From Puccinia triticina (Eukaryota > Basidiomycota > Pucciniomycetes > Pucciniales > Pucciniaceae), in NCBI RefSeq assembly GCF_026914185.1, contig NC_070565.1, positions 5,456,001-5,520,000 of the forward strand: a DNA stretch of 64,000 bases, given 5' to 3'. The notes beneath the pieces were generated by a model. That model was not told the DNA's origin. It saw nothing but the letters and a program-made list of their open reading frames with translations, and did no database searches. Position numbers and translations under genes: made by a program. Numbering within the stretch: position 1 is the first letter of the stretch; every line of letters starts with the position of its first letter. This document shows, in pieces, positions 8,521 to 20,012 of this stretch.

Positions 8521-11500
8521 ATGATATATTTGATGCATAACACCATTGTTTTGGGGGTCTTTGGTCTTGCAAGTAATTGGTAATGGAGGCTCGAAAGGTC
8601 GCGGTAAGGGTTGATTTGAGGGGCCTCCTGATCAACGTCCACAAACAGGGCTACTTGTGCAAATGTGGTGTTAGGAATTTGTTTGGTAGAAAAAAGGGTT
8701 TGTATACTTCCAAATAAGTCCTTGCCTCCCAGTGTAAAGTGGATATATGAGTTTCCAGCATGGCCCTTTTCAACGGTGTAGTTCTTTTTCTGTTGATCCT
8801 TAAAACTGGGCTGCAGAACCGCCATTGGTTTCAGAATTGTAGAATGGCTTTGATCACTTGCCAGACCTTCACGAATCCATTTGGATGATGAGTATGGGGG
8901 GTATGTGTTGAGGTGATCTAGCCATGGGTCATATATCTCTCCCAATATTGGGGTTGCATCAATCGTTCCATTTGAATCCTCAACGGCCTTGTCAACGTTT
9001 ATATTGGTTAGGCCACCCAGATGCTTCAATGTAGCTCGCTGGATCCATTGCCGAAATAATGTCTTGCTCAACGTCCCTACAGGCGGGTCACAGCAAGTTA
9101 ATATGTTTCTGTGTCGTATACATTGCATAGTAGAAGTAAAGAACTCACCAGGGTGATTATTGGTTTTAGCTTTCCCAAGGAGGCTGTTCAAGCCCTCTTG
9201 CGCCCAAGCCGCGAAGGCAGTCGGCGGCTCAAAGCGTTCAATTACTGCGGGGAAGTGTTGTAGGATGTGGATATTTGGTTTGGAGTTCACTTTTGGCCAG
9301 TTTGTGAGCGTGTGCTTCCTATATCGCTGGATTGCCTTGTCAATGGAGCTTACATCTGCAATTGTGATCTTACAATGGTTCAACTTGTGGATAATTCGAA
9401 CTAACTGAACCAAGTTGGCTGATGGGATCTTGCGATCAGTGTTTGCATCACACAAGTCCCACAAAGGCATGAACACCAGTGGGTAAAATATTGTGTACAA
9501 GATGCCCCACCCGGCTGCTTTGAGGGAGCCTGCACTTGCGGCGCCTAATTGGAGAGGCGGACGGTCCACCCAAGATGGTAAGGAGGTTTGTTCAATAGCT
9601 CTCCTAGCACAAAAAAGTTCTTTGGGAAGCAGACAAGGCATCAGATCATCTAACTCCCGGTCCGGGACACTGTCCTCCTTGTCGTGGGTTTCCGCTTCGC
9701 TGGCCATGCTTTCTCTGTGAGATTGTTTTGATGCTTGACTGGGAGCCTTACGTGGAGTCGCTGTTGCTTCACTTGATTGACTTGTTTTTTGGTTACTTAG
9801 GCGCGCTCTGAAGCTGTATTGATGCACTGTAGCCAAGGAGGCTTGTGATCTTTGCGAAGAACTTTCCAGCTGGGGAACCGCCGGAACCGGGTCGTGCTGA
9901 GTTGTGGCGGCCAACTCTTCCAGGTTTTGTGTGGTTAATTGGCGCTTTGCAGGATGTTCATCATCCTTGGCAGGGCGTTTTTTTTTTCTGTTTTCTTCTC
10001 TCAATTAACATCTCAAACACGGTGCCTTGTGTGCTTGGTTGTTTTTTTGCCAGCTTTTTCAGATCAGCCTCAAGTTTCTTGCCTGTTGCTGCTAATCCAA
10101 AATACAAAAGAGAATGGTCCTTGAGCACACCCAGCATGAGGGCATGCATAACATCAATACTTGAGTATTCCAAAGGCTTCCAATATGGTAATTTGTTAAG
10201 CGGGCTGTAGCGCACACCGTGTTCTTTGACTATGGCCGCCCTGCGTGCATGATTGGGGCTTTTGAGCCATTTTCTTGCCCATTCAATGTGGTCTTCATGC
10301 TTTTGCGGAGTAAATTGCAGCGGATCTATGATGTTAATCTTCGAGCGAGGGAGCTTACACAAAGAACAAAATAAGGTTGCTGAATGAGAAGCAAATCCGG
10401 CTACTTTTTGCAGTGCTGGGAGATCAGCAATCAATGGGAGCATAATTGCGCAAATAGTTTGTCCCGTCAGAAAGTGTGTGGTTTCTTGAAAGTGAACCCT
10501 GTTTGCAAATTCCAAGAAATCATCCACTAGCGGTTGGAGGACATTGAATATGTAATCTGCTGGAGGCTGGCCCAGAGTAATCCCAAACAGAAAGATATGC
10601 TGCTCTAGATAGCGTTCAGCCGGAGGTAAGTTGAGACAAACTAGAGTTATAGCGCCGGCCTCCAACAACTTCCCACCTATCTTATTGCTGTGAGAATTGA
10701 ACCAGTCAACGTAAAGACTGAACACGAGGTTGCCAGATGTGCTTGTTTAAGGTTCAGAATCTGTGCTGGGGAATTTGAGAGTGTTCCATACACTACCTTC
10801 AAGAGGCTCCTGCCGGTTGTGAAGAATCAAGCAGTACAATGAGTTGTCACATTAATATGTACCGTTTGTTTGGCCCAAGTTTTGGAATTGGCAATTCCTT
10901 CGTAGAGCGTCCAAAATTTTGGGCAAGCGGCCCGCTCTTGAAAACTAAAATCTAACCCAAGACGCTGTGTTACCTTACTCATTGAGGATGGTATGTCCTT
11001 CAGCATGATAGACATTTGAAAACCAAATCTCTTGCCCAGACATGTTAACTTCTCCTTCTCATCAGCCAGGAATCTCTTGCAAGTCTTTTTGCTCATATAA
11101 TCCTTGAAGTGGAACCAAGCGGCTTGTACTAAAACATGTAGAACATGTTGATCAAAGAATCAAAACTCTGAATCTAGATTGTGATTTTGGCTTTTGCATG
11201 GATGGGGATCCGGAGGGTGATTGCCGCGGCTCGTACCAGCAGTGGCTGGTTGCCAAGTGATTTTTGATGTAGCCGCCGCGTTACTGTTCAGGCCAATTGG
11301 GTGTTGATTTTTGGTGACGGCATGGCCTTGTTGATTTTGGGATCCGGTTGCAGGAATTTCGCAGGGCTCTTGATTGTCACTAGGTCTAGGTTGAAGTAGG
11401 ATATTCAGTTCAGAGATCCGTTGGTGTTTTTGAAAATACACGTCTGACAACAGGACACCTACTTGTTCCATGCCATTTGCGTCCCGGTAAACTTTTTTTC

Positions 11501-11531
11501 CGCACCCAGATTCCTGGCATCTGCATACCCG
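8475..11531 (-). pseudogene. Tnp2-like (CACTA/EnSpm) transposase, degraded
   Basis: Transposase of a cut-and-paste DNA element. The N-terminal end (about 11470-11527) has a Cys cluster, CRCQESGCG. The core at 10725-9961 contains YVDWFNSHSNKIGGK, then ITLVCLNLPPAERYL, CSLCKLPR and IDVMHALMLGVLKDH, matching the Tnp2 family architecture. The C-terminal 500 residues (10004-8475) complete the protein. Lesions: an in-frame TGA near 11160, a stop and frame change between about 10830 and 10725, and a frameshift at the long T run near 9979, where the two largest frames overlap. The first exon was not found; an acceptor may lie near 11530. Not functional as it stands. The family call rests on motifs read by eye. 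Confidence 0.82.
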
Positions 11532-11902
11532 TATTGCCTAAGATGCAATCATTCAGCATTATTTTCAACTAGGTGGAGGGTGTAGAGGTACATACTCACG
11601 CAATGGGTTGTTGTGGCCTTATTGATGTTGTTGGAACCGCGTCAATTTAACTTTGGTGGATGTTTGTTCCAAGGTTGTACCGGTAATTAGGCGCCAGCCC
11701 TTCAGGTTTCACAGTTCGGGGTGGTCTGCATATGGTTTGGTTTACAAGATATTTCTATGTAGAAGCTGAGCCCCTCGCTTCACCTGGGACCGGCCCAACC
11801 GGTCCTTCCAGGGGATCAGGTTGAATTCAGTGTATCCACAGAAGGATCGAAACAAGGTAGATTGCCGACAACACCAAAAAAAGCCAACATCCTCTACACA
11901 AC
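11532..11902. other. spacer between transposase and unknown gene
   Basis: No coding region recognised. It probably contains the 5' part or promoter of the minus-strand transposase and the upstream region of the plus-strand gene at 11903. No TATA box or clear terminal inverted repeat seen. Confidence 0.4.
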
Positions 11903-12797
11903 ATGGACTTGAATCTTGGGGAAGAGGCTTCTGATACCAATTGGGTATTAGAGATTCTACCCGCAGTGGGCTCACCGCCACATTTTAATGTAAGTTGCTG
12001 GGGAACAGTGCTTTGGTTACCAGACTAACGCTTTGTTACCTCTCCCATATGTCAGAATACCTGGCCTGATCAACGAACCCTTCCAGGAGAAGGTCAGGGC
12101 AGTTTAGCCACCATACATTACAACAGAACTGTGCTTGCAATAAATCCCCCGTACAGCTCGGATGGGCCTCCTACGTTCCGCCGCCGTACCATCTGGTGGA
12201 CCGAGCGCTTGTGCGTTGAACTGATCAAGTTCTTTGGCGCATGGTTTTCACAACACAAGGAGCTAGTAGAAAAATCATCCACATTCCTCGTCAAGGCAAC
12301 CTACTTTGCCAACTTCCAGGATGTCTTGCGAGCATACCCGGGACTCAATGGGTACGTTCAAATCATCAAGATGAAGGCTCAATACACTCATCTCTGTAAA
12401 GTGTGGAAGGTAAGTCGCTGCTCCCCATTGATCATTTGCGTAATCCAGACCCATTTCCTAATCAGATTGATAATTTGCCAGACCATTACAGACCAAATGA
12501 AAGTATCCCCCGGAGATCCAATGCCTGTTGACTTCTTGGATCGCGTTTCCAGAGGTGGAATGAGCCCCCAAGTATGTAGTCCATTACCTTAGCAACGTGT
12601 GTTGTTACACTTACTTTGAACTCCATACTTTTGTGCAGGTTTATATTTTGCTCAAGGATGCTATTGAAGAACGTCGACACATTGAAACGCCCTTGATAAT
12701 TCCAGATTCCCCCAAGGACAAAATTTCAAAGTCAACTGCTGCATGTGCATCATTCTTGGTCGGTGGAATTCAGGCTGAATCATCAGCTTCCCAGTAG
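11903..12797 (+). CDS. intact four-exon gene of unknown function
   Basis: Exons 11903-11989, 12056-12409, 12482-12571 and 12639-12797. Introns are 66, 72 and 67 bp, each GT...AG, each phase 0 (donors GTAAGT, GTAAGT, GTATGT). The spliced length is 690 bases, a 229-residue protein with no internal stop. It starts MDLNLGEEAS, includes a Trp/Lys/Phe-rich stretch (WWTERLCVELIKFFGAWFSQ) and ends QAESSASQ. No signal peptide or membrane segment is obvious; residues around 60-150 look helical. I do not recognise the family. It runs opposite to the neighbouring transposase and 0.7 kb before a DIRS gag, so it may be a host gene or cargo of a DNA element. Four exons in one consistent frame make a real gene likely. 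Confidence 0.7.
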
Positions 12798-13494
12798 TAT
12801 CCAGTGGAGTGTTTCTTGCGTCGCTTTCCCTGTGTCTGATCTACATTGAGTATATCTTAGCCAATCACCAGATGTGCAAGTCTAAACATGGCTCCCCCGA
12901 GATGATATGCTTGTTTCCTTAGGATTTACCCACATACGTTTCTGCCATCTATGTGGAATGAATTTGGGGGACATATTTCTCATCAATCCCTTTCATAATG
13001 TCATGTGATTTAAATCTCCTGCTCCAAGCAGAATGAACGGTCCATTGAGATGTCCATCGCGGTATCTCAAGCAAGCAATATTCAACCCAACCCCAAGCTT
13101 TACATGGAGCGAGTGTTGTTGAGCCCCCTTGGATCAATTTGGACGATCGTCCAAATTGATCTGAGCTGTCGGGAGAGCCAAGGCCTCACCGCCCGAAACA
13201 ATTCTTGGAAGTTTTCAGGAGCGCAGCGGATGGGGGCGTAGTCCATGGAGCGGCGCGCCCAATGCACCTGAAGCTGTCACTGGTACCGCACCGTCCTGAG
13301 GCGGCGCGGTGCCTAGACAGCACACGACGCGCAGCCGCAGCAACCTTGACCACGAGAGGGAAGGGAAGCCGGCGGAGAGTCCCGGGCCGAGACTCAAGCA
13401 ATTCTGCCGATTGACTCCCACCGGACTCAACACCGAGCTATCAACATCAGGCCGCCATAAAGGGAGATTTTTTTCGCTTTTTCGCACCTCTACA
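12798..13494 (+). other. spacer and likely 5' region of the DIRS element
   Basis: No gene recognised in 12798-13200. From about 13165 the base composition becomes GC-rich and runs into the DIRS gag, so part is probably its untranslated leader. The gag frame is open upstream to 13309 without an ATG. Confidence 0.4.
13132..13161. repeat. perfect 30-bp palindrome
   Basis: Two 15-base arms, GATCAATTTGGACGA and its exact reverse complement, with no spacer. It lies just 5' of the GC-rich DIRS leader. Confidence 0.95.
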
Positions 13495-14752
13495 ATGATT
13501 GACGGCATGAAAGAAGCCTCCGACCAGGTGAAACAATTAGCCCAGGCAAACGCAGAGGACAACCCCGACTTAGACAAACCCTTGGTGCAACAAGAAATTG
13601 CTGAAACCCTGACGGCCGAACCCCAGAAGCAGAAAAAGTCCAAGACCGTTGCCCCCACTGACCAAGCAACGAGGTCATTGTCCAAGGCTCCGGTAGAATC
13701 AAGAACCCCCGCTGGACCGCCAAACCCAAAGGAAAGCCCACCGACCACTTGTGGGGAAGGCCAATTGAACGGAGGTAACGCACTTGCGAGCCTCTGCCGG
13801 GAACTGATCGGCGGTTTGGGCAGGGACGGCACAGGTAAGTAAAAAAAGAAAAAAAAAGGGAAAGGGAAAGCAGAGAAGATCCATCAGTCACCACCGGCAT
13901 CCCAAAGGAAACACGCAAGACTGAGATATCCCTGTTGTTTACCCTACACAGCGGCAAATCCGGTTGACGTAGATTTAGCAGAACATCCCACTACCACTGG
14001 GAGTTCTAGCAACAACAATTCCATACGGTGCAAGATCGACATGCTCACCGATTGGGCCTTTGCAGCAGAAAAGGCCGGGAATGTTGCGTTGGCGGAACAA
14101 TACTTCGCGATCTGTGAGGGGTTGACCAAACCCAAGTCTCAACCCACGTCAGGCGCACAACTTGGCCCCTCTGCCTCACCGGCCGTCCAGAAACCGTCCA
14201 TGGTCGCAGTCACAATCCCCATCTCACCGGTAGAGTTAGCGCAGGCAGGCAGAACCAAGGCGCAGGCCCCCCTCCCTCTGACCATCTTCAACAAGGTCTG
14301 GCAAGATAAAGCCATCCTCCACTACTCCCAGAAAAGGAGCCAAGCGGACAAGACTAACGTTGACAAGGAAAGATATACCGGGTACCCGTACCCTTGCAAG
14401 TACACACAGACCTACGCTGAATGGTCAATCAACCATCAGGGTTTCTACACCGCCCTGATCAAAGTCGCTAATTACCCGAAGTTTGCTGGCTGGCTCCTGC
14501 TGCACAAGCGGCACTGCAACCGACTCGTCACGCAACACAGTTTCATGACCGGACTCTGCTATGATATCAACGTGCGCACCAACGCCTTTGCCCACCAGAT
14601 CAAGATGCCGAACAAGTCAATTTCGATCAGCAACATATTGGTCTTCAATGATACAATTGCTCGCTGCAGGAAGTTCGACGAGACAGAGTTCATGGAGAAC
14701 CCCTACATCAAGGGTGTCCCACGAAAAGCATGGGATCCGGTGACGGGCACGG
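13495..14752 (+). pseudogene. gag: DIRS-like Gag, 3'-truncated, with one intron
   Basis: Exons 13495-13834 and 13952-14752 with a 117-bp intron (GTAAGT...ACAG, phase 1). The chosen ATG reads MIDGMKEASD. The second exon carries the same sequence landmarks as the gag of the DIRS-like element at 54.7 kb: PLPLTIFNK, then a Trp-Ser/Thr-x-Asn-His pattern (WSINHQGFY here, WTFNHRDFY there), FAHQIKM against FAHRVNV, and DPVTG against NPVTG. No stop occurs before 14752, where a gypsy LTR begins and the frame is lost. The homology assigns it as the structural protein of a tyrosine-recombinase retrotransposon. RT and recombinase of this copy were not found to the right, so the element is truncated. Confidence 0.8.
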
Positions 14753-15488
14753 TGTGGTGCTCCATTCCAAACCATAAGTAGTATTTTATTGCTTTTCTTT
14801 ACATATATTCATCATTACATTGCCCATTTCCCCATAACCCTTCACGAATACCTCATTATTATTGTATATTCAGATTCTACGCCAAATTTTACCTGTAGTC
14901 ACTCATACATAGTACCCCCTTATCTTCAATGGTTCAGTAGTTATAAAGGATATAAGACTTACAGACAACCTACATTCTTCATTAGTTACAATACTCATTT
15001 CATTAGTAACCTACTTGAATCATTACAGTAAATTCCTTTTACATATTTATTCTCACATACTAAACTCTTTACATACATTTCTCATTATGTACTATGCCTA
15101 TTGTACACCTTACATCATTGGATCTGTGCTTACCTCTTTCAGTAGTGCTCATCATTACAAGTAGTTACTATGTTCTCATCACTCTTCCCCATTAGTAAAT
15201 TCTTTTATTCCCATAACCAGCATTCCCCTTTCAGCATTGCTCATCATTACATACTGTTACTATGTTCACATCACTCTTCCTTATTTGTACAAACCTTCCT
15301 TCCCATAGCCAGAACTCCTCATTGTCTGTGCTCATCCCTCCTTACTATAAGAACTGTCTTCACCCTCCCCTTACTTGTACCCCATGCAGAATTTATAGAT
15401 AATTTTAGATACAGAAATTATAAGTGCCCATTCTCATCAACCCATTGCCATTGAACCATTGCCCATTGCTCCCCCCCCCCCCCCCCCC
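14753..15488 (+). mobile_element. partial gypsy LTR inserted in DIRS gag
   Basis: Plus-strand copy of the LTR at 5299-6277, in the opposite orientation, starting at the same TGTGGTGCTCC. The two are nearly identical over about 736 bp; only scattered differences were seen, so this is a recent copy. Similarity ends at an 18-base C run (15471-15488), the same homopolymer found at 5541-5558. The last 240 bp of the LTR are missing and no matching CACGG target duplication was found on the right. Confidence 0.85.
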
Positions 15489-16360
15489 TTGCTAAGAACC
15501 AATAGCAACCAGCCCCTTTCAAAAAGACCGCCCTCCCCATTCCCACTCAGCAAGACCATAGACAAAAAACTCACCACGCTTTATTTTCTTTGTTAGCTTC
15601 AACCAAAATCAGCCTACCAGGGCCTGTCAGAATCCTCCGCCGTTTCCGATGTAGCTGCAGCAGCTGTCGCGCTTCTGGACCCGATGGGCGGCGTGGAGGA
15701 GACTCGGCATTAAGCAGGCCCGGGCTCACGGCCTAGATACTCATTGGCCCGCCCAAACACATCCTCGACGCCGCTGTCGTCCACCACCACCATCAAAAAC
15801 AACTGTGAATGGACGAGAGAGACTTGAACAGCTCCAGACCGTGCGCAGAATCCTCAAGTCCAATAACACCCTGCTCTCCGGCTCCGCGTGCGACCTTTTG
15901 CGGACCATCCGCAAGCTCAAAAGTTCGCCGCGCACGTCTTCGCGCCCATGGCCCCTGCCATTCCTGTCCCTCCTAACACAGGTAGCCTAGCCAACGTATC
16001 AACGGATATCGTCCCTCTTCCTCCCTTGTCGACAGCAGCGTTGGCCAGCCCCGTCGCCCGCCCCGTCCGTAAGGGTGGCAAGCCGTAAGGTTGCGAACTG
16101 CCGGGGTGGATCGCGACTGCTGGTGCTGAGCTTGGAGTTTGGAGTGGGCGGGCGGTCTGGAAAGAGATGGTGCGACTTGTAATTTTTGAAGACATGCGTA
16201 AGTCGGGCGGGGTCGGAGCGGGGTCGAAATGAGCTGGGTTTGAAAAATTTAGCATGCATGCTCACTTGACGACTGGCCTCGCATGCATGCGCGAGTCCAG
16301 TCGTTTACTGGCTGTACAGAGCGTTCACAGTTCCCACGGTGCGGATGGCAACAAGAGCGT
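15489..16360. other. GC-rich sequence, no gene recognised
   Basis: Several overlapping frames are open on both strands, typical of GC-rich DNA, and none has recognisable motifs. It may include remnants of the DIRS element 3' of the LTR. Confidence 0.35.
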
Positions 16361-16465
16361 GGCGGATGGCGGCGAGCCCATGGCGGATGGCGGCGAGCCC
16401 ATGGCGGATGGCGGCGAGCCCATGGCGGATGGCGGCGAGCCCATGGCGGATGGCGACGAATCCGT
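16361..16465 (+). repeat. 21-bp tandem repeat, about five units
   Basis: Unit GGCGGATGGCGGCGAGCCCA plus one T, four near-identical copies and a diverged fifth. In one forward frame (about 16254-16685, 143 residues) it would encode repeats of MADGGEP, but the other frames are also open across it, so coding is doubtful. Confidence 0.9.
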
Positions 16466-17312
16466 TGGGAGAGAAGGACCCCTTGAAAACAAAAAACAAA
16501 CCTCTGGGCTCGTGGAAGAAATGTCTTCAAAGAGTTCCTGTGACAGCAGTTCATGCGCAAGGTGCATTCAAAGCGGCAGATCTTCCCATGCCTGCTCCTC
16601 AACGGGCGCCCTTAGCTCGGGCCGTGGTGCCCTGCTGGCCCAGTTGAAGATGGATCAGCCTAAACGGGTTTGCACACGTTTTTGACAAGGTTGCACGGGA
16701 AGGTGGTGCGCAAGCAGATTATGGGTGTGACTGCAAGTGCTGCGCCGAAGTGATTCTTCTCCCCAATGTGATACCCAACCTGTGAAGCTAAGGTAGGGTC
16801 ACCAACAACTATCCAACCCCATATAATTTTCAAGTGCTCAACCAGGGAATACTCTGTGTACTACAAAGACATCTTCAACCTTACACTCTGTTTTAATCTG
16901 GCCATTGATGATCTTCCTCTTAAAAAATCTGATGAGTTATAATTTCTACATAATGTTGTGTCCAAACTGGGAAGTTATGAAAAATTTTAGAATTGAGAGA
17001 CTCAGTCACTCAGAATTTCTTACATTTGTAAGGGTGTCTGAAAATTGAAGTTGTGGGATATCTTACAATAGTGATAAAAATACTGTAGATTTCCACTTGC
17101 AATGAAATCATTCTCTTTGTTTTTGAATTAGGCAGAAATGTTGATCAAAGCATGACTAATTTTAGTGTCTTGCTCCCTAAAAAAACTCTTTCATGCTTGT
17201 GGGTATTCATTAATTCCATGGGGTGGTGTGTTCTTGGGGGAGCTATGCTTGCCAGGTTGGGACTGGAAGCTATTGAATATGGATGAGAAAGTAACATGAC
17301 ACTGGATTTGCA
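16466..17312 (+). other. probable body of a Helitron, no gene seen
   Basis: AT-rich from about 16780 and without a convincing gene. It lies directly upstream of a Helitron-type 3' terminus, so it is likely part of that element. The 5' TC end could not be placed. Confidence 0.35.
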
Positions 17313-17337
17313 GCGGCAAAGCCGCCTTGGCCTCTAG
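17313..17337 (+). mobile_element. Helitron 3' terminus
   Basis: Perfect hairpin GCGGC-AAA-GCCGC (17313-17325), then CTTGGCCTCTAG, followed by host T at 17338. A short GC hairpin about 10 bases before a terminal CTRR and insertion before T is the Helitron 3' signature. Three more copies of this terminus occur at 33722, 34463 and 50737. Confidence 0.72.
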
Positions 17338-17744
17338 TTCCAAAAAAACCATGAATAATCAGAATCAATAGACTGACATGTGACGTGAATGATAATAAAT
17401 GAAAAAAATGAATCTCAAAATCCATCCTAAATTTTTGCGGGCAGGGAAAGGACATCCAAAATTTCAAATTTGCACTGCAGGTAACAAAAAAACAGTGTCT
17501 GGGGTGTTTCACTTCAAGGATAATTAAATTTCCCAAAAAAAATACTCAAAGTTTGAGGTTGGGAAAATCATTGCAAAAAAATCACTCCGTACTGAAAAAA
17601 AATGCAAACTGAGCCTGCTCAGCCAAAAAAATAAAAATGTGTCAGACTGAGTAAAAAAAAGTGGGGCACATTTTTGGGTTGATTTGTAGGACGGGCCTGC
17701 ACAAGGCACGCATGGGCCCCTAACAGGCCCGTTGGGCCCATTGA

Positions 17745-18505
17745 AAAATTAGTATTGCATTTGGAATTCCCATGCTCTGCTAAAATGTGAAATGGGTTGA
17801 ACTGAATGAAAAATGAGGGGCTACATTTTCAGGGAGATGTTTTGGACGGGCCTGAATGAGGCCCACCTGGCCCCCAAAAAGCCCATTGGGCCTATTGAAA
17901 GAGTAGCCTTGGTCAAGAATGCCTATGCTCAGCTAAGAAACAAAAATGTGTCAACCTGAGTAAAAAACATGGGGCCACACTTTTGGGGAGGGCTTATTGA
18001 CAGACCTGCATCAGGCCCGTCAGGGCCCACCCAAAGCTGGTTTGGCCAACCCAGAAGTAGTCTTGGTTAAGAATGCCCACATGGTGTTTCAGAACAGCAC
18101 CAATTGACCACTAATCAACAGAAGATATTGAAGGGCTTCTGACATCTGCATGACATTTGTGCGCTCACAGAATGTATTTCCAGGCCCTTTCCTTCCCCTT
18201 GGAAACCTGTTGGCCTGTACGGGCCTGATGCGGGCCCGTCCAAAAAGCCTCCCCAACAATGTGCCCCTAGGGTTTTTACTCAGTCTGACACATTTTATTT
18301 CTTAGCTGAGCATATGCTTTCTTAGCCAAGGCTACTTTCTCAATGGGCCCAGTGGGCTTTGTAGGGGCCATGTGGGCCTCATTCAGGCCCGTCCAAAAAA
18401 TCTGCCCAAAAATGTACCCCCATGTTTTTTATTCAGTTTGACCCATTTCACATTTTAGCAGAGCATAGGAATTCCAAACAAATACTACTTTTCCAACTTA
18501 TTTTT
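17745..18505. repeat. foldback element with about 275-bp arms
   Basis: The left arm (about 17745-18018) and right arm (about 18221-18505) are imperfect reverse complements. Shared landmarks include GGAATTCCCATGCTCTGCT on the left against AGCAGAGCATAGGAATTCC on the right, and GACGGGCCTGAATGAGGCCC against GGGCCTCATTCAGGCCCGTC. The left arm is flanked by further partial copies back to about 17580. No gene inside; a non-autonomous DNA element is likely. Confidence 0.8.
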
Positions 18506-18659
18506 TCCAAAAACATTACTTATATTCATTCTTTTGAAACCTTTCTGTCCATCCTCCCAATAAATCAGAACTTAAAAGGCATGGTTTGTATGTGTTCTAG
18601 TCAAAAGAAAATTCATGAAAACTTTCTTCTGGGCACTGTACACTTGACCAAACTTGTTA

Positions 18660-19120
18660 ATGGCCAAGATAAACCCTTTGCTACAAGGCAATGCCATCAC
18701 AAAGAATCTCACCCCTGCCCAGGAGGAATGGTTGAACGGCTTCATTGCATCAATGAAGCAAAAAATTAATACAAAACTGGAACCAGACAACAATCCTAGG
18801 ACGCCCCTTGAAAAGGCCCTGGCTGATGATCACGCCCTAAAGCACATGGATTTTTACTATAACGGCGCAATGCAGGAGGCCCAATTCATGGAATTGGGCA
18901 GTTCTCAAATGCCCAACTTTTACTCGCTATGGGTAGCTCGCCGTGCTGAGCTCAGCAGAGGTTAGTATTGCTAACCACAAATCCATGGCGGCAGTAGGTG
19001 GCAGCAGTACATATAACTGACCTTTCTTTCCGGGCAGGACCACCTCTCCCAAAGGAGCAAGCCCCAGCGGAAATTTCGGCCATCACAAGAGGTGAAATCC
19101 CGGAGGGCACCCAATCCTGA
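18660..19120 (+). CDS. small two-exon gene, function unknown
   Basis: Exons 18660-18960 and 19038-19120 around a 77-bp intron (GTTAGT...GGGCAG, phase 1). The spliced frame is 384 bases, 127 residues, starting MAKINPLLQG and ending EIPEGTQS. The frame is consistent across the splice, which supports a real or recently real gene. It contains no recognised motif and could be the 3' part of a longer gene whose upstream exons were lost to the neighbouring foldback. Confidence 0.5.
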
Positions 19121-19269
19121 TGAACGGTGGAAAAGACTGTTTTTTTCCAATTCATAAACCTCTACAAATCTCATTTGGAAACCCCACCTATACATACATA
19201 AAACAAGAACAAACCCCCATGGGATATCTGTCAGCCCTTGGCTAGTCCAGACAGCGCCACGGCTGACAC

Positions 19270-19385
19270 TGCACGCGCAGCAGAAGAGCTGTGCGCGCAT
19301 AGCGCCGCTCCAAGCACCGCACACCTGCACGCACAGCAGAAGAGCTGTGCGCGCATAGCGCCGCTCCAAGCACCGCACACGCCAA
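19270..19385. repeat. 56-bp tandem duplication
   Basis: Two nearly identical copies, each containing CAGAAGAGCTGTGCGCGCAT, starting at 19281 and 19337. Direct duplication in GC-rich DNA; no gene assigned. Confidence 0.85.
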
Positions 19386-19441
19386 AGACAGCGAGTGCGC
19401 GAGCAAGCGCGACTAAATAGAGTTTTCACAACACTCACGGG

Positions 19442-20012
19442 TTGTTGAGCTTGAGTGAGCACAATCCACGCGAATGTTACACGCGTGGACTTAGCATGTC
19501 AAACTTGAGTGAGTACAATCCATGCAAAGGTTCCACGCGTGGATTTAGTGTCAACCAACATTGTGAAGCACTGACTTCTAAGTGCGGCCATCAAAGTTGG
19601 TTATAAAAGACCTGGGGCCTCCGCCCCACAAAAGGTCCCGCAGATTATTATTTTAGATTACCAAGCCCGTCATCCTTGTTTGATACAAAACGACCGGGGC
19701 TTTTATCTAGTTACATCTCAACCTTTCTATATCTTTGAATACTCCCTTCTCCTCGACTCCGCCTCCGCCTCCACCTCCGCAGTTCCCAACTTCCCTTTCT
19801 TCACGGTTCTTTCCGCTCGCTACCTTACTAGGTAAGCTAGAGATTTGTGAACCTTCTTAGGTTCAGGTACGACTTAGCTCTACCAGCCCCTCCAACGGAG
19901 GCGCAGATTTCTCCTCCCGTATCACGGTCGAGTCAAGCGTGTTTTCCTCTTTAGGAACTCACATCTTGTTCTTTTCCATTCAGGGCGTCGCCACTTTAGA
20001 GACGCGCCCTGA
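19442..20012 (+). mobile_element. possible solo LTR
   Basis: Starts TGTTGAGCTTGAGTGAGCAC and ends GCGCCCTGACA. The first 108 bases hold two copies of a 54-bp unit (CTTGAGTGAG...ACGCGTGGA), as promoter repeats often do, followed by GTTATAAAAG near 19601 as a possible TATA box and a CT-rich stretch. No target duplication was found, so boundaries are guesses. Confidence 0.35.

Noticed and set aside
16254..16685. 143-residue frame with MADGGEP repeats
   Set aside because: All three forward frames and the reverse frames are open over the 21-bp repeat, so openness is not evidence of coding.
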